NCBI GenBank assembly: GCA_030549495.1
Contig: JAUIRK010000293.1
Coordinates: 496,001 to 560,000, forward strand
Length of the DNA: 64,000 nucleotides
DNA from: Nectonema munidae
Taxonomy: Eukaryota > Nematomorpha > Nectonematoida > Nectonematidae
Reading direction: 5' to 3'
Below are positions 1 to 10,417 of the stretch, piece by piece. The first letter of the stretch is position 1. Each line of letters starts with the position of its first letter. The notes beneath the pieces were generated by a model, which saw only the letters and a list, made by a program, of their open reading frames with translations, did not search any database and was not told where the DNA came from. The translations under genes were made by a program, and so were the position numbers.

Positions 1-1
1 C

Positions 2-220
2 CACAGCTTAAATTTTGTTGATCGCCATGACCCCAGCATCTATACGAATCGCATTGAAATTATGTGGATGCGCGCTAAAAGGAAATTAAGACGTCAGTTT
101 GGAACGAGTGAACCTTTATTTGGTGGACACCTTTTTGAATTCATGTGGCGTTCTCGTTTTCCTGACTATAATAAACTATTTAATAATATTATCTCTATTA
201 GAGAAGTGTATGTTGTTTAG
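2..220 (+). mobile_element. Merlin (IS1595/ISXO2-like) transposase, C-terminal end, cut by window edge
   Basis: An open frame from base 2 to the TAG at 218-220 gives 73 residues. It begins HSLNFVDRHDPSIYTNRIE and continues with a KRKLRRQFGT stretch and HLFEFMWRSRF. This layout (HS-x-NFVDP, then T-N-x-IE-x-x-W, then a basic patch, then EFMWR) is the C-terminal end of ISXO2-like transposases, which in animals belong to Merlin cut-and-paste transposons. The E of NRIE is the expected last acidic residue of the catalytic triad. The upstream part lies outside the window. The visible part has no stop or frameshift, so this copy may be fairly young. No terminal repeat was recognised downstream. Confidence 0.72.
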
Positions 221-1500
221 AGTGTTGTTGTGGGTAAATGCCTCGTATATTATTTTACAATAAAGCTTTTTTTTGGATATATAGAATTTTTTAATTTACC
301 GCGCTAAAGTACATGTTTACCAAACATCCTCCCCCCCCCCCCCTTGCGCAGCACTTATAGAGTTGATTAAAAAAATTTCTTTAATAAAAATTAAAGATTG
401 AATGCCCAGAGGCTGTAGTTGAAAAGTTCGTTTTAAAAATCTAATATTTTCATTATTCATATATTCCTATTATTTAAAGACATAAAATAAATAAACGAAA
501 TTTAAATTTTACTTCTAATAAAACCAATGCCATTTTGAATTAAGAACAAAAAATTTCAAAATAAATTAAAAAAAAATTTTGCTATTATATTACGTTTTGA
601 TTAATTGATTGACGCAGCTTGACGTTTTGATTTTTTTTGAAATTTCGATACTTTTTTTGAAATTGAAACCTATTAGTTGGAAAACTACTATTAAGATTTA
701 AATCAAAATCCAAATTTTGAAAAAACTATGATTAATATATTGAAAAGCCTAAAAGAGTTTACAAAATATACATATGGAAGATGTTGAGGGAGGAAAACTT
801 TAAGTAGAGTCTATGAAATTAGAAAGGACAGATGCAGTGTTTTAATATTGAATAAAAGATTTTCGGTTAAAAAGTTAAAATTTAATAACAAATTTGACGA
901 ATTTGAATAAAATTATTTTTAGTAAGATTTTTGCAACAATTTTTCAAATCAAAATTTGCCGTAGTGAAAATACAACTAAAAACACTAAGGATGCTTACGG
1001 ATATTTTAAAATAAGATAAAAAATATTATAATAATTTTCAAGTTGATTTTATGAATATCTGATAAACTTAAGAGATGATACTATTTAATTTAGAATAATC
1101 AAACCGTTCAATAAAAAAAATGAAATTTAAGGAATTAGTCACCAATATAAAGTAATTTTAATTCACATATTTTTATAATTTAATTTCTTCGGTTCATTTG
1201 TGTTTTTGATAACAATATGACGACTAGAAAAATGGAGTTTAGCCGTTTAATGACAAGATTAATCAGACGATATCTAATGTAAAGGAGAAGATTTGTATTA
1301 AAAAATATATGAATTATTAGTGTTATCTTCGCTCAATACGCGTTTATAGAAAAATTATTATATTAAAGTATAATATATATATATATATATTATAGAAAAT
1401 ATAGTTTATAGAAAAATTAATATATTAAAGATATTCGAAACCTTTTTGCAAACATTATAAAAAAGAAAAAAGTTAAGGTTTTCAAAATTAAAAGTCATTG
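221..1500. other. AT-rich stretch without recognisable genes
   Basis: I see no coding similarity on either strand. It contains a run of about 15 C at 329-343 and a short (TA)n microsatellite near 1373-1391. The part just after base 220 may be the 3' tail of the Merlin element. Confidence 0.5.
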
Positions 1501-3160
1501 AGCAATTCCTTAAACAAAATTCTTTTAAAAAAGACACACTTTGTATAAACTATTGCTACTTGTCCTTTTTATCAAAAACATATAATATCTCAAGTGATAA
1601 GTTCATCTTTAAACATACAAATACAAAACCTATATTGAAGACAATTGAACGTGCAAAGAAAAACTCGTTCATTCTTGACCCTTTATCTCTGAACATTCTC
1701 AAAGACTGCTCACTTTTTTTTTCAAACATACTAACGCGCTTGTTCAACATCACTGTAACTAATTCTATCTTTCCTCACACTCTCAAACTTAGTTATATCC
1801 CATCTCATCACAAAAAAGACTCCAAGCACTCAGTATTGATTTTCGCCCTATAATAGCACATACAACTGCTCTCTCAAAAATAATAGAAATAATTTTACTA
1901 AACCAGCATTCTGATCATATTTCTTCTCATTCACTGTTGAATAAAAATCAAAAGAGCTTTAAAAATTTACTTCATCTCCTTGTTGCGTCAGAGATACGAT
2001 ACAAATAGTCTACGACAATTTAAATCACAATAATTACGTCAGAATTACTTCTTTTGGCTTATCAAAGGCTTTCAACAACATAGACTACTCAATTCTCATA
2101 AAAAAATTTGATCTTATGAACATTCATCCAAAAGTATACAACCCTTAAACTCCTTTATCACAGAACGAACTTATCAAATTTTCCTAAATGAAGCATTATC
2201 ACCAACTATCAGATCAAATTCCTCTCTGCCCCAAGGCTCAGTACTCAGTACAATACTTTTAAATTTATACATGAACGACCTCATGAACTTCATCGAAGAT
2301 AATTTTAATAAAGTCCTCCTATATGCGGATGATATATTATGCATAACATATCATAACTCTCATGAACAACTTTGTGAAATAAATTAAAAAAAATTGGCAA
2401 ATATCAAAGAATGGTGCTTGTTTAACTCAATGGAACTCAATACATCAAAAACTACCACGGTAGGTTTTTCTCCAAATATCAAAATAAGTAAAAAAACTTC
2501 GATCTCAAATTCCTAACTCGAACCAAAACTTCAAATTTTTTGGTTTTGAAATTGCATCCCCTCCAAATGTGGTCCATTTTTTCTCTAAACTCATCAAAAA
2601 GGCAAAATTTCAACTATCAATACTGAAAAAGCACTTATTTCTTGGAGTCAAAGACAAAATTAAATTGCTTAGCCCCTATGTACTCAGCAACTTTGGTTAC
2701 TGCATTGAATCATTTTTCTCCCTACTCCTCAAATCAGATGTGAATAAATTTGAAAGTTTATGCAAAAATGCAATCAAATTAATATTTAATCTCAAGCATA
2801 TTCAAAACATAACTCATTCACACTTTCGCACTTCAAACTTGCTACCAGAAGCCTACTTCTGAGAATAAATTTCTAATAAAAGTATTCAAGGATCTTCACA
2901 TAAACCACAACAAGATTTTCTCAAAAAATAGATTTGATAATATTCCCCCAATACGAACAAAAAATCTTAATCTCAAAAAAAGCTATACTTCATATGCGTC
3001 CATTACGTTTAACAAACTCCCTAAACCAATACGAACGATAACGTTCCTCACTCATTTCAAAAAGATTTATATTTCCATCTATTCTAGGAAATATAATAAC
3101 TTGAGTTTTATTCAATTTACTCCATTGAATATTGTGCTAAATCATTTCTCAAATACTTTT
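1500..3160 (+). mobile_element. CR1/Jockey-like LINE, RT region and C-terminus, broken
   Basis: Translated pieces in all three + frames line up in order with a non-LTR reverse transcriptase. The region before RT is at 1560-1850 (SLNILKDCSLFFSNIL, then SIFPHTLKLSYI). Next come a KAFNNIDYSILIKKF motif near 2065-2110, a LPQGSVLSTILLNLYMNDL motif near 2225-2285 and LLYADDILCI near 2318-2350. The thumb and C-terminal region is at 2569-3110 (FGYCIESFF, then NAIKLIFN, then SYTSYASITFNKLP). The frame is interrupted several times, so it is dead. No endonuclease or ORF1 is visible upstream, so the copy is 5'-truncated near 1500, as is usual for LINEs. The YADD residues themselves are unchanged. Confidence 0.85.
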
Positions 3161-3639
3161 TTCATAGTGTTTTTAACACTAAGCATTTGTATATTAATCA
3201 AGCATTATCTCACAGCTTTTAATCAGTACACATAAACATCATTTTGGTGTACCATATTGGATATATCATTCAATGTCTCTCACCAAGCGGCCTAGAAAAA
3301 AATGAACACACATATATCATTCACCAACACTCTCGATCAACTATTCAACGATTTCATCGCTAACACAACATTATCTCCACAAGACCTTACGCAGTTTAAA
3401 GATCTAAAATACAAAATTTCATTACATTATCTAAAAACTTTCGAAAAACCCAACATACAAACCAATAACCAAACTGTTTTTTCTGTTGGCTACTCAACCC
3501 AAACACACAAAATCTTTTTTAAATCCAGACCTTACAATAAAAATAAAACCATCTTCAAATATTACTACAAAAAAAGATAAAGCCACACACAAACAAACTA
3601 GAATATTTGTATCTTTTTGGTGTATTTTTGTATTACACC

Positions 3640-3885
3640 ATATAAAAATACATACAAAAGATATTTCGACCAATCAGAATGCTTCAAGCGACACTCACAC
3701 TACAGATATATGAACTCATCACACATATAAAAATACACACAACACATATAAATAATTTCAACCAATCAAAATGCTTCAAGCGAAACTAATACATGCAAAC
3801 TCATCACACAATATAAAAATACACACAAAACATATATATAAATAATTTCAACCAATCAAAATGCTTCCAGCGACACACAGACGCT
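3640..3885. repeat. Three-copy minisatellite, period about 91 bp, with CCAAT motifs
   Basis: Three successive units share the core ACCAATCAAAATGCTTC(A/C)AGCG, with CCAAT starting at 3670, 3762 and 3852. Each core is preceded by a TATAAAAATACACACAA-type segment. Spacing is 92 and 90 bases. The units differ by point changes, so the array is not brand new. Confidence 0.8.
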
Positions 3886-3904
3886 AGCTTATTATAATAA
3901 GCTA
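3885..3904. repeat. Perfect 20-bp palindrome
   Basis: TAGCTTATTATAATAAGCTA reads the same on both strands and lies directly after the last minisatellite unit. It could form a short hairpin; no function is evident. Confidence 0.7.
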
Positions 3905-4138
3905 AGATGGGTAGAGATTTAAAATAATTAATTTTAATAAATTATTTAAAATAATTTAAATTTTAAATAATTTTAAAATTATTATTTTAATTTTTTTTAT
4001 TATTTTTAATTTTTAAAAATTATTTTAATTTTTATTTTATTTAAAATAATTTATTAAAATAATTTATTTTATTTTAAATTATTATTATTAAAATAATAAT
4101 TTAAAATAATTATAAATAAGGTAGGTAGGTAGGTAGGT
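3905..4138. repeat. A/T-only tract followed by (GGTA)n
   Basis: Bases 3920-4118 are almost entirely A and T in AATAATTTA-like words. A (GTAG)n tetranucleotide run at about 4119-4139 marks the 3' terminus of the LINE on the - strand; read in its sense direction the tail is (TACC)n. Confidence 0.65.
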
Positions 4139-7041
4139 ATGGAGATTTCTAAGCACTTTCCAGCTGGAGCTGATATGCTTGCAAGTCTGCTGGAATTTAG
4201 TCTTCAAAGTGTAAGTTTAGTCTTTGTGGGTCTTTCTAAAATAGAAAGGAAAATTTGGAAAGTTTTCATGGCTGTAGACACTAGACTGTTGTGTAGAATG
4301 TATGGGTTAGTGATGATAATGGCTTATTGTTATTGGATATTTGAGGGAGGAATGAGTGTTTGGTTTGCAGAGAGTATTGGTTCGATTGTGGTTATGAGAA
4401 GAGAGAGATGTTTGATGAGTAATGGGTGTTGTAGAAGATCATGTAGAGAGGATGGAATATCTTTAAAAAAGTAGCGGCTTTTTTCAAGGAGTTGGTGTCT
4501 GTGAGAATGAAAAATTGGACAATAAAGGAGAATATGTATAGGTGTTTCAATGTACGAACAGCTGAAACGACAGAAAGGGTTTGAGTGAAGTTTGAATTTG
4601 AAGAAGTATGCATTACAAGGGCAATGGGATGAGAGCCAGCGAATGATGTTCCGAGGGAGTGAATGAAAGTGTTTGTTTAAAATGAGTTGTGATAATGGCA
4701 TAGATGTCGGAAGTGATGTGATGGTTGAGTCAATAGATTGTTGCCACTGCAGTAGTGTAGAGTTAGTTATAGTGTTTGTAAATATGGAGATGGGTAGAGA
4801 AAATAGGGGTAGGATCTGTGAATCGGAGATTTTTGATTTTGCCACGTAATCGACGAGGTAATTTTCGAAACAGCTGGAATGAGCTGGGCACCAGACGATT
4901 TTTAATTCAAAGTGATTAGATAGGTGAATAAGTTTGCTTGCTAAACTATAAGTTGAGTGTGAGATTTTGTTTTTAAGTTTTAGGTTATTTATTAAATTTT
5001 GCGAGTCTGTGAAAAAAGTGATATATTTGAAGGAGGTAGAAAAGGAAGTTAGGTTATTAAGGAGAATGTTGCAGGATAGTAATACTGCATGAATTTCTGT
5101 TTCGTGTGCAGTGATTTCTGGATCTAGGTTTGTGTGCTGGATGAGGAATGGTTTTTTTGTGTTTTGTAGGAAGAATGCGCATGCAGCTGAAGGGCGGTGT
5201 TGTGATTTAGAACCGTCAGTGAAAATTGAAAATGAACTGATAGTATTTGTTGTACGTTGGTGAGCTATAGAGTTTAGGGCAAGATATCTATGGTGACAGA
5301 TGTTAGTGGTGTAAGGAGGAGACGAAGAAGGGTGGATGAGCTCAATTGGGTGATTTAATGGTAGCACTTGATAAGATGTTTTGTTAGGAGCAAACTGAAT
5401 TAATAAGGAATTGTAGTACTGCAGTGATTGGGATGTTTGTGTTGTGTATAAGTTGGTGAAAGGATGTGGTGGGGGTGTAGAGAATAATGTTATAAGGTAA
5501 TTTTTAAGAAGCGTTTTCTTTAGATTGAGATGTAGGGGTAGCGTGTTAGTGAATAATTCAAGTTTTGTAGTTGGTGTAGTGTGATAGGCATTGGTGATAG
5601 AAAGGAGACACAGGCGATGAATTTTGTTGAGATGAGTAAGGGATGACTGATGTCTCAACTCTGAGCCCCATGAAAGAACTCCATATTTAAGGACAGGGAA
5701 AATGAGACTTTTATAAATGAACTTTGTGATTTTTGGGGAAAGTCCCCATTTGTAAGAAATTCCGTTTTTAAGAGAGAAAAGGGTTTTGACTCTTTTTTGT
5801 GAGGTGCTTTTGAAATGAGTAGAGAATTTTAAGTTGGGTTGGAAAGTGAGCCCAAGATATTTTACTTGGTTCTGTGGATCTAATTTTTTTGTTGTGTTAA
5901 GTTGTAAGGGTAAAGGTTTGATTTTTTTGCGTGTGAAATGAATTAAGTAGGATTTATTAGGGTTAAAGGAAATTTTGTATTGTTGCGCTTTGAATTGAAT
6001 TTGTTTTAGTAAGGAAGCAGATTGTTTAAGATTTTCGTTTTGCTCAGAACTAGAAAAAGAGAAAAGAAGGTTGTCGGAATATCCCTGAGAAAAGTCAGAG
6101 TTGTTGTTGATAAAAGCAAGAAGGGGGTTGATGAGTATTAACCAAAGTAGTTCAGATAAGCTGCCACCTTGAGGAGTAAAGAGAGAGAGCTCGCGAATAT
6201 ATGAGTTGTTGTTTTCAGTTAGAATTAGAATGCGATGGTTGAGGTATTTGTGTATGAACTTTATCATGTATGTGGGGTAGGTGTTATCTATGAGGTTGTT
6301 AATGATAGCTGGGTTCCAGGCAGTGTTAAAAGCATTTTCGATATCTAGGAATAAAGTTGAGGCTATTTTATGATTTTTTAGTGCAGATTCGAGGTAAAGC
6401 GTGAGGCGAGAAAGTGCTAGTTCTGAGTTTTTCTTGGGAAGATAGGCAAATTGGTTAGCGTGAATGAGTCGATTTTTTAAGCTATAATGTAGCAGTCTCT
6501 TCCTGAGAATTTTCTCTAAAATTTTGCCTATTTTCGGTAAAAGAGATATGTGGCGCCAATTTTTTATGTTATTGAGATCTCGATTGGGTTTAGGAATCAA
6601 GATTAATTTGCTAATTTTCCAGATATTGGGAAAGTAGCCTTGTCTTAAGCAACTGTTGAATAATTGAAGTATGTGGGGATAGATAATATGGTATGCTTTG
6701 CGAACGTGTTTCATAGATATGTGGTCGTAACTGCATGCTAGTTTGGGTTTAAAGGAGTTTACGGCGTTGCTGGGTTCTGTAATGGTGATTTGTGGAAAAT
6801 CAAAGGTGTTGGTGTTACGTAAATATGATTGAGTTTTAAGTCTTATGATGGAATTGTGAATGTTGTCGGTTATTAGTGAATCGGATGGAAAAAGTGAAGT
6901 AAGAAAGGAGGGGTTCAAGTGTGATGTTTCAGTGTTGTTTGCTGGAAGTATATGGGGAGGTAAGGGAGATGAGGATTTTTTATTAGTGATTTTATGAATA
7001 GTGCTCCAGGGGTTGGAAGGAGTTTGAGTGGTGAATATCAT
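4139..7041 (-). mobile_element. I-superfamily LINE (RT + RNase H), 5'-truncated, 903-codon open frame
   Basis: The frame 7041-4330 (- strand) is open for 903 codons. Visible parts are: pre-RT (KPKLACSYDHISM, residues 98-110), RT motif A LFLDIENAF (230-238) with its Asp present, motif B PQGGSLSELL (290-299), the active-site box YSDN (321-324), and a thumb region. RNase H follows at about 605-735 with FTDGSKS, HETEIHA, FFTDSQ and YLVDYVA, so all four acidic positions are present. The C-terminus has a Cys/His pattern (FCRFSC...HILLYCP). An RNase H after RT points to the I/LOA/Nimb group. The apurinic endonuclease and ORF1 are absent, so the copy is 5'-truncated. The usual YxDD reads YSDN: the second catalytic Asp is Asn (codon AAC, complement of 6070-6072). 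That should abolish RT activity although the frame is otherwise open. The 3' end is a (TACC)n tail. Confidence 0.88.
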
Positions 7042-7700
7042 CAGTGAATAAAAGAAATTGAGTTACTTCATTACATTTTGGAAGGTCATTAATGAAAAGA
7101 GAAAACAAGATTGGAGCAAGGATAAACCCCTGAGGTACTCCTTTAAGTAGAACACTCTCATAAGATAAAACACCATCCACTTCCACACATTGACGACGAT
7201 CTGTTAAGTATGATTTCAATAAACTTGTTGCATGGGATGAAAACCACGAGTATTTAAATTAGGTTATCAGTATTTTATGAGAAACGCTATCAAATGCCTT
7301 AGTAAGGGCAATAAATAAAACCAAAGCCTCGAGTGATTTATGAAGAAGAGTAAAAACTAATGCATGTGAGTTGGCGAGTGCTTGTGCCTAAATGCAAACT
7401 GAAGGTAATGCAGAATGTAATTTCTCTAGTATCTTCGAAAGAGAAGTTATGATGCTAATAGGTCTATAATTGTCGTTGATTGAACGTTTTCCCTTTTTAT
7501 ATAAAAATTTGATATTCAATGCAAGAGTTGAACAAAATGACTAAGTACCTTTTGATTATATCAAAACAGAAATAATATTTAAAATTGATATTCCATATAT
7601 ATCTTTTGAAGATTTTGACTTGATATCAGCAAGTGTAACATTTTCTTGGTTTACTTTTTTAAAAGTAAAGAAGAAAGAAAAATTTATTTGCAAACAGATA
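7040..7700 (-). mobile_element. Second LINE, RT fragment, interrupted at its active-site motif
   Basis: On the - strand, from high to low coordinates, the pieces read VTLADIKSKSSKDIYGIS (near 7640-7570, pre-RT), ALTKAFDSVSHKIL (near 7300), YLTDRRQCVEVDG (near 7210), GVPQGFILAPILFSLFINDL (near 7130) and FLLFTDD (near 7050). This is the order of CR1/Jockey-type RT. Frame breaks separate the pieces. The similarity stops right at the FTDD box, where the 903-codon LINE begins; nothing resembling its 3' half is found beyond the other end of that LINE. It is a fragment of a family different from the RNase H LINE. Confidence 0.8.
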
Positions 7701-8480
7701 TGCATACACAAAAGTGAATCACAGAAAATGACATATTGAATAGGTTCTAAACATTTTGTAAACAAAATCATTATATACAAAAGTATGATAAAAAAAACAT
7801 TTTTCATCGATGGACTTGCGAAGTTGTTATAAGGCCCTTACGACCACTACAATGACTACCTTATGTTACAAATAGAATAAATAGTTATGGTATGTTAGGT
7901 AAGATTTTATTTAAAATTTTTTTAATAGTAAAGTTTGTATTTACTTTAGAATTGATAAAGACTCCTGGAGTACAATAAATTCGTTTAATTTAAATAAATT
8001 TGTTTGAAATTTTACACTTTTTGTTTATTTTTTATTTCAAACAAATGACCCTACTTATATTTTTAAAATTATATATTTTTTTAGTTTTTTTAATCTCGTC
8101 CAATCACAATTTTTCTAAAAAATTTTGCCTCCATAAATTTTTTTAGTTCAGTAAAATTTTCTTTCCAATTTCGCAATTTCTCTTATGTTTCTTTAAAAGT
8201 TATCAAATTATTTTCTATCTTTTAAATAACTCTTCCTACTTTACATTTTGATTTTTTTGCCTAGTAAACATATTTTTTTTTCAAGCCTATGTTTAATTTC
8301 TAGGCTAAATTATAATTATTTGCATAGAAAGCTATTTTTACTAATTGTTAAAATATAGACATTCATAAAATTGTTATCATAATTTTCTATCTACGTACGA
8401 CTCCAGCTTTACGCGAACTATGATGGGTTAATTTGAATCTTTATATTTTTTTCGTAATCTTTAATAATTATTAGTTAATT
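7701..8480. other. Non-coding AT-rich stretch
   Basis: No coding similarity, repeat ends or RNA genes recognised. Confidence 0.4.
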
Positions 8481-8489
8481 TCGCATCCG

Positions 8490-10128
8490 TAACAAGCTTT
8501 TTGTAGATGTAAAATGTTCGAATCCGACTCCTAGTACTTGCAAAATCCGACTTCGATTTTAAGTACTTGAAAATTGGACTCAGACTCGGACTCAAATACT
8601 TAAAAACTTCATAAATTTAACGCCAACTCTTTGCTTCCCACTTTGAGTAAATAAGGATCACGCCATTTTCGACTCTTAAATTTGATCAGATACCAACTTT
8701 AACATGGACTCTTCCTTTAAAATCTCTTTTAAGTTTTCTAAGATTTGTTCTTCAAATTCAACATAACCATTCTTCACAATGTTGTTTTATTTTCTATAGG
8801 AAAGTTATTCTGAGAGCTAAAACCGCATCTATTTTTGATGCAAACTTTGAAAGGTTACTTTTCAATAGGAAATGGAAAAAGAAAAGAGAAAAAAATAATA
8901 AAATTTTTTGCTTAGATGCTACATATTAATTAACTTTATTATATACTAGTTTTAAAATAAAATAATGGAATTCATATAATTGAAAAACTAATTTGCCGTT
9001 TCTTAGATTAACGGTTTAAAAACATCTTCCGTTAAACAGAGTTAATTTTTTTCAACGATTTTATATTTAAATTGGAGGGTTATCTATTTTTTTTGCAAAG
9101 CTTTGAGGTTGTAAAATTACATAGTTTAACTATTACGTATGGGGAATTTTTCTACTTTTTAGTTTTTATTTTTGCTTGCAAACTGTTTTTTAAATTTATT
9201 AAATCTGCTCTTTTAAATCCCTAAAATATTCCCTTTTTATACTTAAAATCGTCTGCTTTTCATATTCTAAAAATCTTTTGCTTTTCATAATTTGAAGTAG
9301 CCTGATTTGTTTAATTTTTTTTATTAGCAATTTCAGTCAAGTAATACATATAAATCTAGTGTCTCCCTCCTTTTGACATTATTGCTCACCGACAATTACA
9401 CCTTGTAAACAAAATGAGTTATTTTAATTAGGATGTTATTAGTTTTGTACTTCTATTTTAAATTACATTCAAAGCATTCTGCATTTATTTATGCAAGACT
9501 CATTTTTTATAGTCTAACTTTTGAAAACAACTGGTTAATTTATAATTGCATTATAACGACTAAAATTTTCGACTCCTTCCTTCACAAATTAATTGATTTA
9601 GTTTTTTGTTAATTCATTAAGTTTTTAAGTATGACTCTGAGTTGGAGTAGGAGCAGGGTTCTGGAGTTGAGTAAATAATTATATTTAAATAATTGGCGAC
9701 TACGACTTCACCTATTTCTAATTTTTGAGACTGCAACTCATAAATCTCCAAAAGGTCTGATGATATGTACCATATTTTAAGGTTGTTTGTGAATGTCAAT
9801 TTTGGAATAGTCATTGAATGATTTCTAGGTTGCAAGAAAAATGTTTGATCGATTTTCTATAATTTATTAAAATCTTCTATTGGTTTGTATTTGTAGTTTG
9901 GTGTCTTTCTTGTATTGTAATCAAAAAGATTTACAATTTATTGTCTATAACCTTTTATCTAAGCAAAAATAATAGATTCATGAATTGAATTTATCCTATT
10001 TTTTCCAAAGGTATGTGGTTTAAAATTTTTTCCTTCCAGACTGCCTGACTCCACAACCTTGAGTAAGAGTCGGCTTTTTTAAGTACTAGGGGTTGAATTT
10101 GGCTTTTTTCCTTTGGGCTGCGCAACCC
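8490..10128. mobile_element. Worn hAT-like repeat with GACTCGGA-type ends
   Basis: The left part (8520-8700) repeats words such as TCCGACTCCTAGTACTTG and GACTCAGACTCGGACTC. The right part (9610-10128) carries the inverse (GAGTTGGAGTAGGAG, GAGTAAGAGTCGG, AAGTACTAGGGG) and ends GCTGCGCAACCCTG. Read inward, that end is CAGGGTTGCGCAGCCC, a typical hAT terminus. No transposase coding and no clear target duplication were found, so limits and family are tentative. Confidence 0.42.
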
Positions 10129-10417
10129 TGCTTTTTACATTTTCTCAATTTATGAATAATCAAAGTGTGTCGATTTGTGTTTATATAAAAAAATTTATTT
10201 TAAAAATTCTTGATATAAAAAATTATATTCCCTAAAAAATTTAAAAATTCGTGCTTGAAGTATATTATTTAAAAATTAGCGCCCTTTCCAGACTTACTTA
10301 GAAATATACTCTTGCCATGTCTTTAACGGCATTGGAACCCCTAGTAAAGGAAGTCATGCGGACAAAAGTAAGACGCCTCTATAAACTACATTTATTATTC
10401 AGAACAACACTCTAAAT

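Noticed and set aside
3302-3580. 92-codon + frame between two LINEs
   Set aside because: No recognisable similarity; composition is like LINE-coding DNA, but I cannot assign it to an element or a gene.
4139-4474. 111-codon + frame
   Set aside because: Antisense shadow of the C-terminal part of the - strand LINE.
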